From assembly GCF_011386835.1 (NCBI RefSeq), contig NC_088805.1, positions 18,410,836-18,474,835 on the forward strand: 64,000 nt of DNA. The letters are read 5' to 3'. Position 1 is the first letter of the stretch. Every line of letters starts with the position of its first letter. Below are positions 1-10,579 of this stretch, in pieces. The stretch is from Chrysemys picta bellii. Taxonomy: Eukaryota > Chordata > Testudines > Emydidae. The notes beneath the pieces are model-generated. The model had not been told where the DNA came from, made no database searches, and was given only the letters and a program-made list of their open reading frames with translations. Made by a program: the position numbers and the translations under genes.

Positions 1-721
1 TTTGGTTCTGTATGAGAGACACACACACTACATATAATTGAGAGAAGCTCTCTGAACAAATATCTTCAATTTCATATAGAGATTAAAAATTTAGAATGGA
101 ATTCTGAGTTTTGATCTACTAAAGGTGTAAAAGTATAGACTCCTACTGGTCGGCAATTCAAATGCTTCAGGAAATCTGAGTGGGTTAGGCAATGCAGGAA
201 ACTGAATTCCCTTGTAAACTGTAGCCTTAGTTCTCTCTCACTCAAGCAAAGATGTTGGAGTGGCGGGAGAGGAGGATAGAGACCTGAATTGCATATAACT
301 CTATATTAGGATAAGGATATTATCTAAGGAGCTGGAAGTTGTATGGAACCCAGCACATCTAATTCCACAAAATATGCCTTGTCAGTAGTTGCCCTGTAGC
401 AATCAAAAAAACTGTCCAAGAGGGCACTGAAAAGGGGTACCATCCCGTTCTTAGTCGGTAAGCTATGCCTAGTGTATGACTTTTAAACCGGAGCGGGAGG
501 GGGAAAGAAATGAGTCTACATTCATTTGGCATGGGATGGATCAACAAAGGACAAAAACAGTATGAATCATCTTAGTGTATGGCAGAGAGTTCAAAAATAT
601 CCTTATTCTCTCTCTAAAGCCAATTACACTCTTTCTTTAGTAAAACAAGTTAACACCGCCTTCCCACTGTTAATTAAATCTACCATACTGTGTGTAACTT
701 TTTCTTCAAACAATCTCTTAG
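1..721 (+). other. RANBP1: Last intron of RANBP1 (3' part)
   Basis: No reading frame here matches the Ran-binding domain that precedes the last coding exon, and the segment ends at an AG acceptor, so it reads as intron. It is AT-rich with only a very short CA run near 20-30. I see no other feature. Confidence 0.7.
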
Positions 722-724
722 CAG
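719..724 (+). promoter_or_regulatory. RANBP1: Tandem NAGNAG splice acceptor of the RANBP1 last exon
   Basis: The intron ends 'cttcaaacaatctcttagcag', giving two AG dinucleotides three bases apart (720-721 and 723-724). Using the first would add one codon, read as Ala if the donor exon ends in G. Both keep the frame. The pyrimidine-rich run just upstream supports acceptor function. Which AG is used cannot be told from the sequence. Confidence 0.6.
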
Positions 725-849
725 GCACAGAGAAAAATGATAGTGCTGACAAAGTTGCTGAGAAATTAGAAGAGCTTTCTGTAAAGGAAGAGAGCAAAAA
801 ATGTGAGAAGAAAGAAGAGACCAAGGAAAAAACTGAAGAAAAGCAATAA
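725..849 (+). CDS. RANBP1: RANBP1, terminal coding exon (Ran-specific GTPase-activating protein 1 partner), partial
   Basis: RANBP1 is a cytoplasmic Ran-binding protein that promotes RanGAP1-driven GTP hydrolysis and release of export complexes. This exon encodes only the acidic/basic C-terminal tail after the Ran-binding domain. The frame reads A-G-T-E-K-N-D, then AEKLEELSVKEE, and ends in TEEKQ before TAA (847-849). This matches the vertebrate RANBP1 tail, which I recall as AEKLEALSVKEE followed by EEKQ. Between the conserved block and the EEKQ end there are roughly nine extra residues, rich in Lys and Glu and with one Cys, compared with the human tail as I recall it. The exon begins in phase 2: the first base of a Gly codon comes from the previous exon, which lies outside the window. 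The next gene on the same strand is ZDHHC8, as in human 22q11.2. The call rests on the tail sequence plus synteny. A processed pseudogene is unlikely because an intron precedes the exon. Confidence 0.9.
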
Positions 850-1085
850 ATCATCTTGGGCCTTGTGTTTTTTCCTTAATTTTTTTTAATTTTTACAAGG
901 GACTTTATAAAGAACTGAATTCCAACATTCAGGTTGTTTTTTCTAAGCTTTTGCCCTTTTGAAGATGTCTTCAGAAAATCCATTCCCCAGTCATGAAAAT
1001 GTACTGTGCTAACTTTCTTTTCCATAGTGGAAACACTTATTTATAGTCATCCAAAAGAGTGAATAAAACAAATTTGAAAACAGCA
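850..1085 (+). other. RANBP1: RANBP1 3' untranslated region
   Basis: The stop codon is followed by T-rich, AT-rich sequence up to a canonical AATAAA at 1062-1067, so cleavage is expected around 1080-1090. The exact end is inferred. Longer forms are possible, because further AATAAA hexamers occur near 3350 and 3575. Confidence 0.6.
1062..1067 (+). terminator. RANBP1: Poly(A) signal AATAAA, RANBP1
   Basis: This canonical hexamer lies about 215 bases after the stop and suits a short 3'UTR. Another AATAAA (845-850) overlaps the stop codon itself and would leave no 3'UTR, so this one is the better candidate. Confidence 0.55.
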
Positions 1086-1575
1086 TCAAAGGACAGAACT
1101 GAGTTTTCTATACACTTCAAACACTTGTGACTATAATTCTTGCACTTGGTGTTTACATATTTGAGGGTGCATATCTTCATATAAGTGATGTAATCAGATT
1201 AGATTAAGTGCATTTTAATCCTTCCTGTTGGTAAAATTATGCAGACATTTCTTGTATGTTATGTTAAATTAGTAGACTTAAGCAGGCCTCTTACACCAGT
1301 TTTGGGTGTTTGCGTTTGCTGATTGAGGATTGTTCCTGCTTGATGAGGTACATACAGTTTTCTTTAGCAGACCAGTATACCGTTTGCTTCCTACAAGGCT
1401 GTAGTGCCACATAATTCTGGATGGTAGAATTTATAATACTCCTGGCACAACTCCACTGATATGATGACCACTTATGGCAGACAGTAGTGGAAAAAGACAT
1501 CCTTTGACCTATCATGGATGTAATTTAATAGTCACATATAGGTTCTTTCATTACAAAAAGATAAGTAGGAAGCTG

Positions 1576-1578
<3 letters not shown>

Positions 1579-1604
<26 letters not shown>
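1579..1604. repeat. Poly-T tract
   Basis: A run of about 26 T residues. No SINE body was recognised beside it, so it is listed only as a homopolymer. Confidence 0.9.
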
Positions 1605-1606
<2 letters not shown>

Positions 1607-3682
1607 GTCTTCATGACTTTCAAAAGCTCTTTTAACCATGCTAAAGGATCAAGAGTGCTGTTTGCGTTAGAAAAAAAAATATAAAACCTACTTATATTGT
1701 AGATAGGACCATAGATCACTCATGATGTGCCATTCACTGACTCTTAAGGACCATCTGTTTACCAGAGATAGTAAGGTTTTTGTTTTTTTGTTTTGTTTTT
1801 ATATCTACTTAATGTTAGGGATGAATCTAACCTTGTTAGACAACATGCCATGGAGCTCCTCAAATCAGAGCTTCCCATGGTTTTTTTTTTTGCTGTGTGC
1901 CCCACCACCACCATGTGAGTGGCATAAAAGGGTCCCTTAATCCTGCCCATCCAGGGCAGAAAGTGACTCATTGAGACAAGCAGATGGCAGGACCTAGCTG
2001 GGCCTCCCTGGAGAAGTATGTAGCCTCCCTTTCATTCCTGCAGGGTTTAAAATAGACAGGGCTATGGCTTTCTGGTAGAGTGGAGGGCCACAAATGAGAA
2101 TGCTTAGGAAGACTGCAGTAGTCAGTGAAGTGTGGGAAAGCAGCAGGCTATGGGTGGGGTTGCATGTGCTCTCTTGCCCCAAGCCTCCCTGTATGTTCTC
2201 CCTAGCCTGGACACCCGGAGCCCCTCACCCCAACTCATACACCCCAGATAACCTCCCACAGTTTGAAATACAATAGTGTAAGCAATACACTCCAACAATC
2301 ACTTTCTAAATTTGGCACTGATGTGTTCAGAACTAGCAATCACTTTACCAGAATTTGTGGGGTTATAAAATACTTGCATTTTAGAAAAATAGGAGGAGGT
2401 ACTAATACTACTACAAAAATATTAAACCTATAATTTGAATATGCAAGATGAAATATAATGTTAATATGCTCCTAAAATGGGAATAAGTATTATGGGTCAA
2501 GCTGGTCCTTTAACAGTGGTTATTAGCAATGGATCTACTTCGTTTCTAACTACTGCTAGAGTTTTGGAAGACTTAAACCAGGATAGAAAACAACGAAAAG
2601 CCTTTACATTCAGTAAATGTCTTGTTAGTTTTTTGGTGGACAATTTCGTTGTACAAAGATTAACACAACTATCAGTAAAACAATTATTTAAAAATAAACT
2701 CAGTCTAGTCTTTCTAAACTGTAAAGGTGTAATGACCAATAATACCTAAAAGAGGGAACTGAATGTTGATAGAAGCCTGCTGAAAGCCTGCTGACTTCCT
2801 CCATTTATGAAATTTAAATTCTCTAAGACAAGACAAACTACATGGGAAAATGAGCATTAAATATGCTTTAAATTTGTGTAAATACCTTTTTGATGTTATA
2901 GTAAGTTGATCAAATCTGGAACTATAAAGAAGGTACTCCATTTTATATTAAAGGCAAAAAATAAACTTTTGGCATGAGCAAAGTTCATTTCTCTTCCCCT
3001 ATTACTAGCACAGCAGATTTTCACAAGTACTGTCTGGTGTGGGATTTGCCCCTTCCAAACACCAGATACATAAATCAAATGTTTTAGAACTATAAAGCTC
3101 CTAGGGAATAAAACAAATACCTCAGCTGTCTCCTCCATAAGGGATCTCAGCAGCATGATGTGTTTGATATGTGTTTTTGATTTAAGATAGTATTGTATGT
3201 TTCCAAATACTTAATTTTACTGCCATCTGAATGTAAAAAGCCAAAATGTTATGTATTCGTGAAAGCCACCGTCGATTTAAATGGAAGCTGACAAGCAATG
3301 TTTTTAAACTTGTTAAAGGGGAGGTGAAGTTTACAAATCTAATTTCAAAATAAACTATGCGTTAAATTTTTTCATTTAAAAGATTTGCTTTTTTTATTTA
3401 AAAAAACAACAAAACCTTGTGTTGGAAATGCAAACACAATAGATTATGCTACTGCATAAGAAGCAGAAAACGGGCCATTCTAGTTTTGCTCTTGAGCCTG
3501 ACTGGAAAAAAATGAATACTCATGTACACTTCATTTTTTTTAATCTGTTAATCCCAGGTATTGTTACAATTAAAATAAATTGTCATTACTTCATTGTATG
3601 ATTTTCAGTCACTCATGCATGTGTGCTTAGTTTTATTGGCTTGATATTTTTACCCTAGAGTTCAGATGAATTGATTCAGGCT

Positions 3683-3752
3683 TTACTTCATGGGCCATAT
3701 TCATCCTTAGTGAAAGTCCATTGGTATGAATTTTTCCCTAGGCCTTTGTGTA
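3683..3752. repeat. Short palindromic interspersed repeat (ancient amniote type)
   Basis: 'gggccatattcatcc' at the left is mirrored by 'atgaatttttccctaggcc' at the right, around a core resembling 'tccattggtatg'. This is the layout of the old palindromic repeats common in reptile and bird genomes, with a core like 'ccattgacttcaatgg'. It is diverged, and the family name is uncertain. Confidence 0.45.
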
Positions 3753-5197
3753 GTGCTCATATCTTGTTAGTATTCACATTGCTTCTTCTGTTTTCCAAGT
3801 AAAACACCAAAACAATTTCTGTGGAAAAGCATTTCAAAGAACTTTTTTTTTTGTTTTTTAATTAAACTGAAACATTACTACTTTGTTTTAAAGTATCTCA
3901 ATCTATTGGGTTGCTGTTCTACAAATAGAAAAGTAAAAAGTGGTTTTAAAAAAAGGGATCTTAACATAATAAAAATTAGACTTGAAAAGGAATCTTTAAG
4001 TTTTGTATAGAAAACTTTGTATAGTCATTTTCATAAACTCAAGATGTTGGCTACCATGTTCTCAGGATGTTTTTCAGTTTGATTTATTTCCCCTGCCCTT
4101 TTATGACAGTATTGTTCACTGTTGGTAGTTTCCATTTAGGGACATGTTCTGATGTATTCACCAGGTGTGTGTTGGACTTTAATGGTGTATATGTAAAATT
4201 TATGTGAATCATTCTACTTTTGCAGAATCTTCAGTGCTTAGTGAAGAAGAGATACTCAGAATGACAGAACCAAACTTATTTTCCTCTTACCAATCTGAAA
4301 GTATCCCCCAAGCTCAATAAGGGAAACATTTTTCTCTTGATGAAAGGGAAGATTCTTTTTTTTTTTTTTTTTTTAAATAGAATTACTTGCGAAGTCTTTA
4401 CAACTGCAGATCTCAAATCTTACGATTAGTGTTCTAGATTTGTTTATATTACCCACTTAATGAGCTTCTAAAGGAACAGTATTGATAAAGGCTTGTATAA
4501 ATGTTTTCACTATATGTGTTTAGGAATTTGCATCAGAGGACTTAAACTACATATGGTATAGTAATATGATGTATGAAATTAGAGATAGCTCAGACATCCG
4601 TTCTTACAAAATTCTTAGTTATATGTTGGACAAATATACTGGAATAGTAACTCATTCCTATATTTGTAGCGGTATCTAGTTGAATTACCACATCAAATTG
4701 TCAGTTATGAAACTGCAGGTATGGAAATGGGAGTAACACAAATTTGCTAAGGAAGTACTTTTGAAAGTTCAATTGAGATAATTCAGTGGTTACTTCTATT
4801 ATGTTTACACTTTCAATCCTAGTGAGGAAATTCACAGGATTCCATTTTTGTATGTTACCAGCTATTTACTCATTTCAACCCCAGCTTGTCTCCAGAATTT
4901 TTAATCTTATTTTATGACAATATATAATATATTGGGGGAGGAGAAGAGCCTTTAAAAATAATGCACCCAAAAGCTACATTAAGGGCAGAACATGCTTAAA
5001 TTTTGTGACTTGCAGAATTCTTGCTTGCCTGATTTGCAGAAATTATGCCATCAATATGAACAGAATGGTGATATTTTTCTTGTTGGGATATAGTGATCAG
5101 CTGTTTGGGAGAATGGAGAGAATTAAGGTGTGGGGCTAGTGATAACCCTGTGTCCAATTTAGAAACAGCTGAATCCTCTCTATGGATTACAAAGGCC

Positions 5198-5229
<32 letters not shown>
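5198..5229. repeat. (TG)n(TA)n microsatellite
   Basis: Alternating TG then TA dinucleotides, about 32 bases. No other feature is associated. Confidence 0.95.
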
Positions 5230-5230
<1 letters not shown>

Positions 5231-6113
5231 ATTGTTTGTTTTAAGATCTGCTTATTCCTAAACCTTATTGTTGTTAATTTTTTTAAATGTCTTCAGTATA
5301 CTTGTTTAAACGTGACCTTTAAATTATTTTGAAGTCTGCATTAATGGGTGTAAATTTCTATAGAAGAGGATCATATTCAGTAAATCTTACTCTCTAAACT
5401 GTGTCCAGGCATACCTTAGATAAGGTAGGTGCATATTAGAAAATTGCTAATACTGAGCTTCATAAGGAGGTAAACACAAGATTGCATAAAAACAAGCGAC
5501 TTGAATATATTAAATACTGGATGCTTAAACATTACAACACAACCCAGACTCTTCCCAAAAAATTCTTGTCATTATGCATATTGATGAAAGCTGCTGTCTT
5601 ATGTAAAGCAGACACTTTCCCAAATGTCATCTCCTGCAATGACTATTTTTTTTTCTACAGTCAGGGTGATGTATCCTGTGTCTGACATAAATGTAATTAA
5701 TTTTCTGAGTTTGGGGTGTCACTGGGAAATTTTCAGAGCTCTAAGCACAATGCTGATCAGATATGAGAGTTGCAGATTGAAACAAGACTACAATGCAGGT
5801 CTGTTGTATTTTTTAACCAAACAGTTTAAATACAAGTGCTATTTTCAAAGCAGTGATATAGTGGTCATGTTGTTTTCCCTCCACCCCCAACTCTATGGTG
5901 AAATTTGCCTAATTTAGAACTTTTCAGCAGCCACCTAGAAGATGGGCACTGCATTCTACTAGTAGTGGCTGTCTAGGTGGAAATTTGGAGACTTCAAAGT
6001 ACTTTAGAAGATTAAGAAATACTCCTACACTGTTCACCACTTTCTCCTTTATCAATACCCACTGGATTTTGTTATTAAATGAAAGACCAGTTTTCTAGGT
6101 TTTATCTTAAAAC

Positions 6114-7674
6114 TAGGGCTGTCAAGTGATTTTAAAAATTGTCATTAATCATGTGATTAATTACACTGTTACTTAAATGGTATTGTATTATTATTTTGGA
6201 TGTCTTCTACATTTCTCAAATTGATTTCAATTACAACACAATACAAAGTGTACAGTGCTCACTTTATATTTATTTTTGATTACAAGTATTTGCACTGTAA
6301 AAAAAAAAGTATATTTCAATTCTACTAATACAATTACTGTAGTGCAATCTCTTTATCATGAAAGTTGAACTTACAAATATAGAATGATGTAAAAAAAAGC
6401 ATTCAGAAATATAACTTAAAATATTAGAAGCTGCAACTCCACTCAGTCCTACTTCTTGTTCAGCCAGTCGCTCAGACAAACAAGTTTGTTTACATTTGCA
6501 GGAGATTATGCTGCCTGCTTTTTGTTTACAATGTCACCTGAAAGTGAGACCAGGCATTCTCATGACACTGTTGTAGCTGGCATCACAAGATATTTGTGCC
6601 ATATGCGCTAAAGATTCATATGTCCCTTCATGCTTCAACCACCATTCTAGGGGACATGCATCCATGCTGATGGGTTCTGCTTGATAACAATCCAAAGATG
6701 TTCATGTTCATTTTCATTATCTGCGTCAGAGGCCACCAGCAGAAGGTTGATTTTCTTTTTTGGTGGTTCGGGTTCTGTACTTTCCGCATCGGAGTGTTGC
6801 TCTTTTAAGACTTCTGAAAGCATGCTCCACGCCTTGTCCCTCTCAGATTTTGGAAGGCACTTAAGATTTTTAAACCTTGGGTCGAGTGCTATAGCTATCT
6901 TTAGAAATCTCACATTGGAACCTTCTTTGCGTTTTGTGAAATCTGCAGTGGAAGTGTTCTTAAAATGAACATGTGCTGGGTCATCATCTGAGACTGCTAT
7001 AACATGAAAACAGAGCAGGGGCCATACAGTTCTCCAAGGAGTTCAGTCACAAATTTAATTAACACATTAGTGTTTTTTTTTTTTGTTTTGTTTTTTTTAA
7101 ATGAGCATCCTCAGCATGGAAGCATGTCCTCTGGAATGGTGGCCGAAACATGAAGGCGTGTGTGAATGTTTAGCATATCTGGCACGTAAATACCTTCCAA
7201 TGTCAGCTATAAAAGTGTCATGCAAATGCCTGTTCTCACTTTTTGGTGACCTTGTAAATAAGAGGCCTGTAAATGTAAACAAACTTGTTTGCCTTAGCGA
7301 TTGGCTGAAGGAGAAGTAGGACTGAATGGACTTGTAGGGTCTGAAGTTTTACATTGTGTTTTTGAGTGCAGTTATGTAACAAAAAAAAATCTACATTTGT
7401 AAATTGCACTTCCACAACAAGGAGATTGCACTATGGTACTTGTATGAGGTAAACTGAGAAAATATTATTTACAAATATTTGAAAATTATCAAAAATAATA
7501 TGCTTTGATTGTAATTGCAACAGCATTCAATATATATGATTATGTAGAAAAACATCCAAAATATTTAATAAATTTTAATTGGTAATCTATTGTTTAATGG
7601 TGTGATTAAAACCGATTAATTGCAAAACAATTTTGAGTAAATTGTGAGTTAACTGCAATTAATTGACAGCCCTA
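6114..7674 (-). mobile_element. hAT-type DNA transposon with very long inverted arms (foldback form)
   Basis: The ends are inverted: 'tagggctgtcaa' at the left and 'ttgacagcccta' at the right. The flanking 8-mers 'cttaaaac' (6106-6113) and 'attaaaat' (7675-7682) agree at six of eight positions, as expected for an old hAT target duplication. The inverted similarity runs far inward: the left arm to about 6672 ('ggacatgcatccatgctga') is mirrored by the right arm from about 7105 ('tcagcatggaagcatgtcc'). The arms are therefore about 560 bp each around a centre of about 430 bp. The centre carries a transposase remnant on the minus strand. The element is non-functional: coding is fragmentary and the arms differ by many substitutions and indels. 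Confidence 0.85.
6647..7010 (-). pseudogene. hAT transposase remnant (C-terminal part)
   Basis: On the minus strand an 88-codon frame (6913-6647) contains IALDPRFKNLKCLP followed by S-E-R-D-K-A-W. The segment 'LDPRFK.L..L' is characteristic of hAT/ZBED-type transposases just before the C-terminal dimerisation region. The same frame continues upstream to about 7010 as S-D-D-D-P-A-H-V, T-A-D-F-T-K-R-K. No BED finger or intact catalytic core is present. The matching 5' coding segment lies in the right arm (about 7100-7280, minus, with S-R-G-H-A-S-M-L). A mutated inverted copy of it, with stops, lies in the left arm. Confidence 0.75.
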
Positions 7675-7682
7675 ATTAAAAT

Positions 7683-9600
7683 TCTTTGGATACCTTTGAG
7701 AATAAAAAGTGATGTAAAATAAAATTCTGTTCTAAGAGGGTGCAGAAAGAAAGTTGCTAGCTGATATTCTGAGATTTCATAGTTGTACATGAGAAATTAT
7801 TGATTTATAACTACCAAAGTAGATTTAGAGGCTCTGATTGGTGGTGCTGTGTATGCTGCCATGCAGCAGTCTTCGGTTTAATTTCTTGTCCTTCTCTCTT
7901 ATTCCTCAGGCTCCCATGGGCTTTGAGTGCTGCATAGATACACAGCAAGCATGTTGCTTAAAAGCTTCTCTCTATCCAATTGAAATGTGACACTGAAAGG
8001 TGTGCAGTCCCGTTTGCCTATGCAGCTTCATCTCAATCTTATCTGATCAAATTGATCTCGTTTTGAAGGGGGAGGATGGTAAATTTTGAAATACTGAAGT
8101 GATGGATAGTATAGGTCTCACCAAAGGGAACCTCTGGGTCATTACACTTCCTCCACTCATCTCACTTCTCTAAAAAAGCGGAAGGGTTACAAATTTAGCC
8201 AAATGAAGGCTCCAGGAAAAGCTTATACTCAAGGAAGAGCTTCAGTTCAGGTGTGCTGGGAGGGCAGGTTAATTGACTGAATTACTTTAAACTGCTGCAC
8301 CTTATTTGTAATCCAGAGCAAGGGTTTTTTTTGTTAAGCCTCTGGGAATCTGCTCTTTAACTTACTGGGAAATTAGGTATGTATTTGGCCTCTTACAATG
8401 AGCAATATTAATATTCACCTGATCAAAATTGGGATGTTTAGTTTCTAGCTAGCAGTGTAGCTGTACTAGTACTATCCTCTAATGTAGAGAAGGAAAGCTA
8501 TTATTTGTTGTGGTGCAATGTACTCCTGGTTGAAGCAAGGTAAGCTCTAGCAGTATACATTGTGGTCTATAGGAAGGGTATGCATTGGGGCAGCTATAAC
8601 TTTAGCTAGCCACTGATGACTAGAAGGGGGGCATATATCCCGTGTAAACCAGATATTTTTTTACTTATAAAATCCTAAATGGCCTTGCATCTAACAAAGA
8701 CCACCTCTCTCACCATGTGATACTGGCTCCACTGTGACCAGTGAGGGTACTTGAGCTTGAACCCCTTTAATATGAACAAGAGGGAGCTGCTCACAGCAAC
8801 ACTCTCTGGATAGAACATTTTGGCAAACTTTCTGCTCTGTCACCTTAAATCACATATTATTTGTGCCTCCTTACTGGACTGGACGAAACCCCTTTAAACA
8901 ACAGTAGAGCAAACAACACAATTCTGGGTTAATTAAATCATTTATGCAAAAATTAAACTTCCAGGACACTCAAACAATTAGAGGAACCTAGCAGTTGTTT
9001 GAATACTAAAGACCATGATTCCTTGATTAATAGTAAATCAAACTTGGGTCTGTGGTGCTGGTGTTCCTCCTTACACGCCCTAATCCTGTGAGCTGTTTGG
9101 CATAGAAGGACCCCTCTATGCAGAGCCCTGCTGAGTTCAATGGGACCCTTGAAGAGGCTTGTCCATGAGCAGCAGCTCACAGTACCGAGGCAATAGTATT
9201 TGATATGCAAATCTGGATTGTGTTGTGCAATCTGATAACTGATGAATTTCAACTTTTGAATGTCATGAAAAAGTTCCATAGAATTTAAACCAATAGGGTT
9301 CTCTAGAAATAGTTAAATCGACCCTTTCCACATTGGATTCAAAAAGCCTCTCCATCCCTATAGCAGGAATATAGGTGTCTACTGAATTCTAAAGAAGGGG
9401 TTAACAAAAATTCTATAGAACAATTATGAAGTCGACAGGACATTAGGGAGGAGCGTGGTGGAAATTTGCGTATGGTGGTGTGTTAATCTCTAGCCAGATG
9501 CCTGCTTGTCTTTGTCCACAGCTCGTTTGTGGCTTCTATTGTGCTGCCTCTATTTGCACTGCAGTTTTGAATGTACGTGTTAGTATGCGAAGTGTCTATG
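7683..9600. other. Intergenic DNA upstream of ZDHHC8
   Basis: No gene was recognised. Around 9060-9180 a diverged segment with 'ttcaatgggacccttgaag' looks like another old amniote interspersed repeat, but I cannot delimit it. The 108-codon minus-strand frame over it (9279-8953) matches nothing I know. Confidence 0.5.
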
Positions 9601-9634
9601 GTCCTGTATGTCTTCATTCTGCGTGGGGAGGGTG

Positions 9635-9911
9635 CTCTCTCTCTCTCTCTCTCTCTTAGTGCAGTTCTACCTTAAGGGGCTCGTTGACATCAGCTGAGTG
9701 GGCTGGCCTGTGTGGGTGGGATTTCCTGTGCTGGAGGTCAGCTGTTCTCAATCCCTCTTTCTCACTCCCTTTCTCTCTGCCTCGTCCCTTCTTTTCCCCC
9801 TTTCCCTGCCTTGCCTCTGCATTGGAGGGTCCTCGCATCTTGCTCTCCCTCCCTTCCCTCCCTCCCTGGTGCCTCTTGGGTTGGAATACATAGTGATGTG
9901 TTAACTACAGG
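9635..9911 (+). promoter_or_regulatory. ZDHHC8: Probable 5'UTR / promoter-proximal region of ZDHHC8
   Basis: It starts with a (CT)n run (9635-9656) and continues as a strongly pyrimidine-rich stretch (about 9735-9870) directly before the start codon, a composition often seen in 5'UTRs. CpG content is modest, unlike a strong CpG-island promoter, and I see no TATA box at a convincing place. The bases 'ttaactacag' just before the ATG could be read as an acceptor, which would put the true promoter in an upstream exon. The polypyrimidine run lies far from that AG and another AG intervenes, so I prefer a contiguous exon. Confidence 0.4.
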
Positions 9912-10015
9912 ATGCCCAGCAGCACTGGAAAGAGGTTTAAACCTACTAAATACATCCCTGTCTCCACAGCAGCTGCCTTATTAGTGGGTTCGACTACTTT
10001 ATTTTTTGTTTTCAC
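9912..10015 (+). CDS. ZDHHC8: ZDHHC8, first coding exon (palmitoyltransferase), partial
   Basis: ZDHHC8 is a DHHC-type protein S-acyltransferase of Golgi and vesicle membranes that transfers palmitate to cysteines of membrane proteins. This exon gives the N-terminal 34 residues, M-P-S-S-T-G-K-R, then [17 protein letters not shown] and T-L-F-F-V-F. It ends two bases into a Thr codon at a GTAAGT donor (10016). The basic start plus hydrophobic stretch (residues about 15-34) is the cytosolic N-terminus and start of transmembrane helix 1. The residues fit ZDHHC8 (K-Y-I-P-V, A-A-A-L-L-V-G, F-F-V-F-T). The paralogue ZDHHC5 instead has S-K-Y-V-P-V-S and F-F-A-F-T, although the G-K-R-F-K-P start is ZDHHC5-like, so this probably reflects the ancestral sequence. 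Position beside RANBP1 settles it as ZDHHC8. The ATG has A at -3. The catalytic DHHC exon is not in the window. Confidence 0.9.
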
Positions 10016-10497
10016 GTAAGTAAAGCTGGGCTTCTGTCTCTGGAGGGTCTGGACTGGGTGACTCTGTGGGGACTGGCTGGGGGGGGGCAGTTTGGCTGGG
10101 GCTGGGCTTCCACTGTCTGGGTTGCTAGGGAGGGGGGGTTCGTGGCTTGACAGCTCCTCAAGGCCCTGACGCTGCAGCTCCTGCTCTCCACGCCTTTTGC
10201 TATCCCTCCCTGGCTTCAGTTTGCAGAGGTTTGTTCTATTTCCCAAGCATAAAAATGTGTCTGACTGGTAAGGGTTTATTTGCCATGAAATGGTGGCTCT
10301 CTCAGACTCTGGCAGCTGCTGTCTGTGCACACCAAAGGCGCCAATTAACTACCATCCTCTCCCCCTTATATGCAAATAGAGTCGATTTATGTGTGAGAGA
10401 GAGAAATATATTTGCAGAGGTAAAATGCTTTTGTGCCATTAGAAATGAAATCTGGCCAAAGTCTGTGGATGGAGGTGGGGGAGGAGAGAGAGAAGTG

Positions 10498-10575
10498 TTG
10501 AAAATCTCATGGGTTTCTGGGTTTTGGGGTTTTGTATTGAAAATCTGATGGGTTTCTGGGTTTTTGTTTTCTGTT
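10498..10575. repeat. Two-copy tandem duplication of about 40 bp
   Basis: 'tgaaaatctcatgggtttct' near 10498 recurs as 'tgaaaatctgatgggtttct' near 10538, each followed by a run like 'gggttttggggttttg'. It is a simple local duplication in intron sequence. Confidence 0.8.
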
Positions 10576-10579
10576 TGGT

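Larger units (their letters stand above)
1086..6105. other. Intergenic DNA between RANBP1 and ZDHHC8
   Basis: About 5 kb of AT-rich sequence. Apart from the small repeats listed separately I see poly-T tracts near 1579-1604 and 4356-4374 and several short T-rich simple stretches. No open frame here resembles a known protein. The first part could belong to an extended RANBP1 3'UTR. Confidence 0.6.

Noticed and set aside
526..724. Upstream extension of the RANBP1 frame as coding
   Set aside because: The 66 codons before the acceptor do not resemble the Ran-binding domain, and the NAGNAG acceptor marks the exon edge.
9901..9911. 'ttaactacag' as a splice acceptor making 9912 the second exon
   Set aside because: The pyrimidine tract is too far upstream and an AG lies between. 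It cannot be fully excluded without transcripts.
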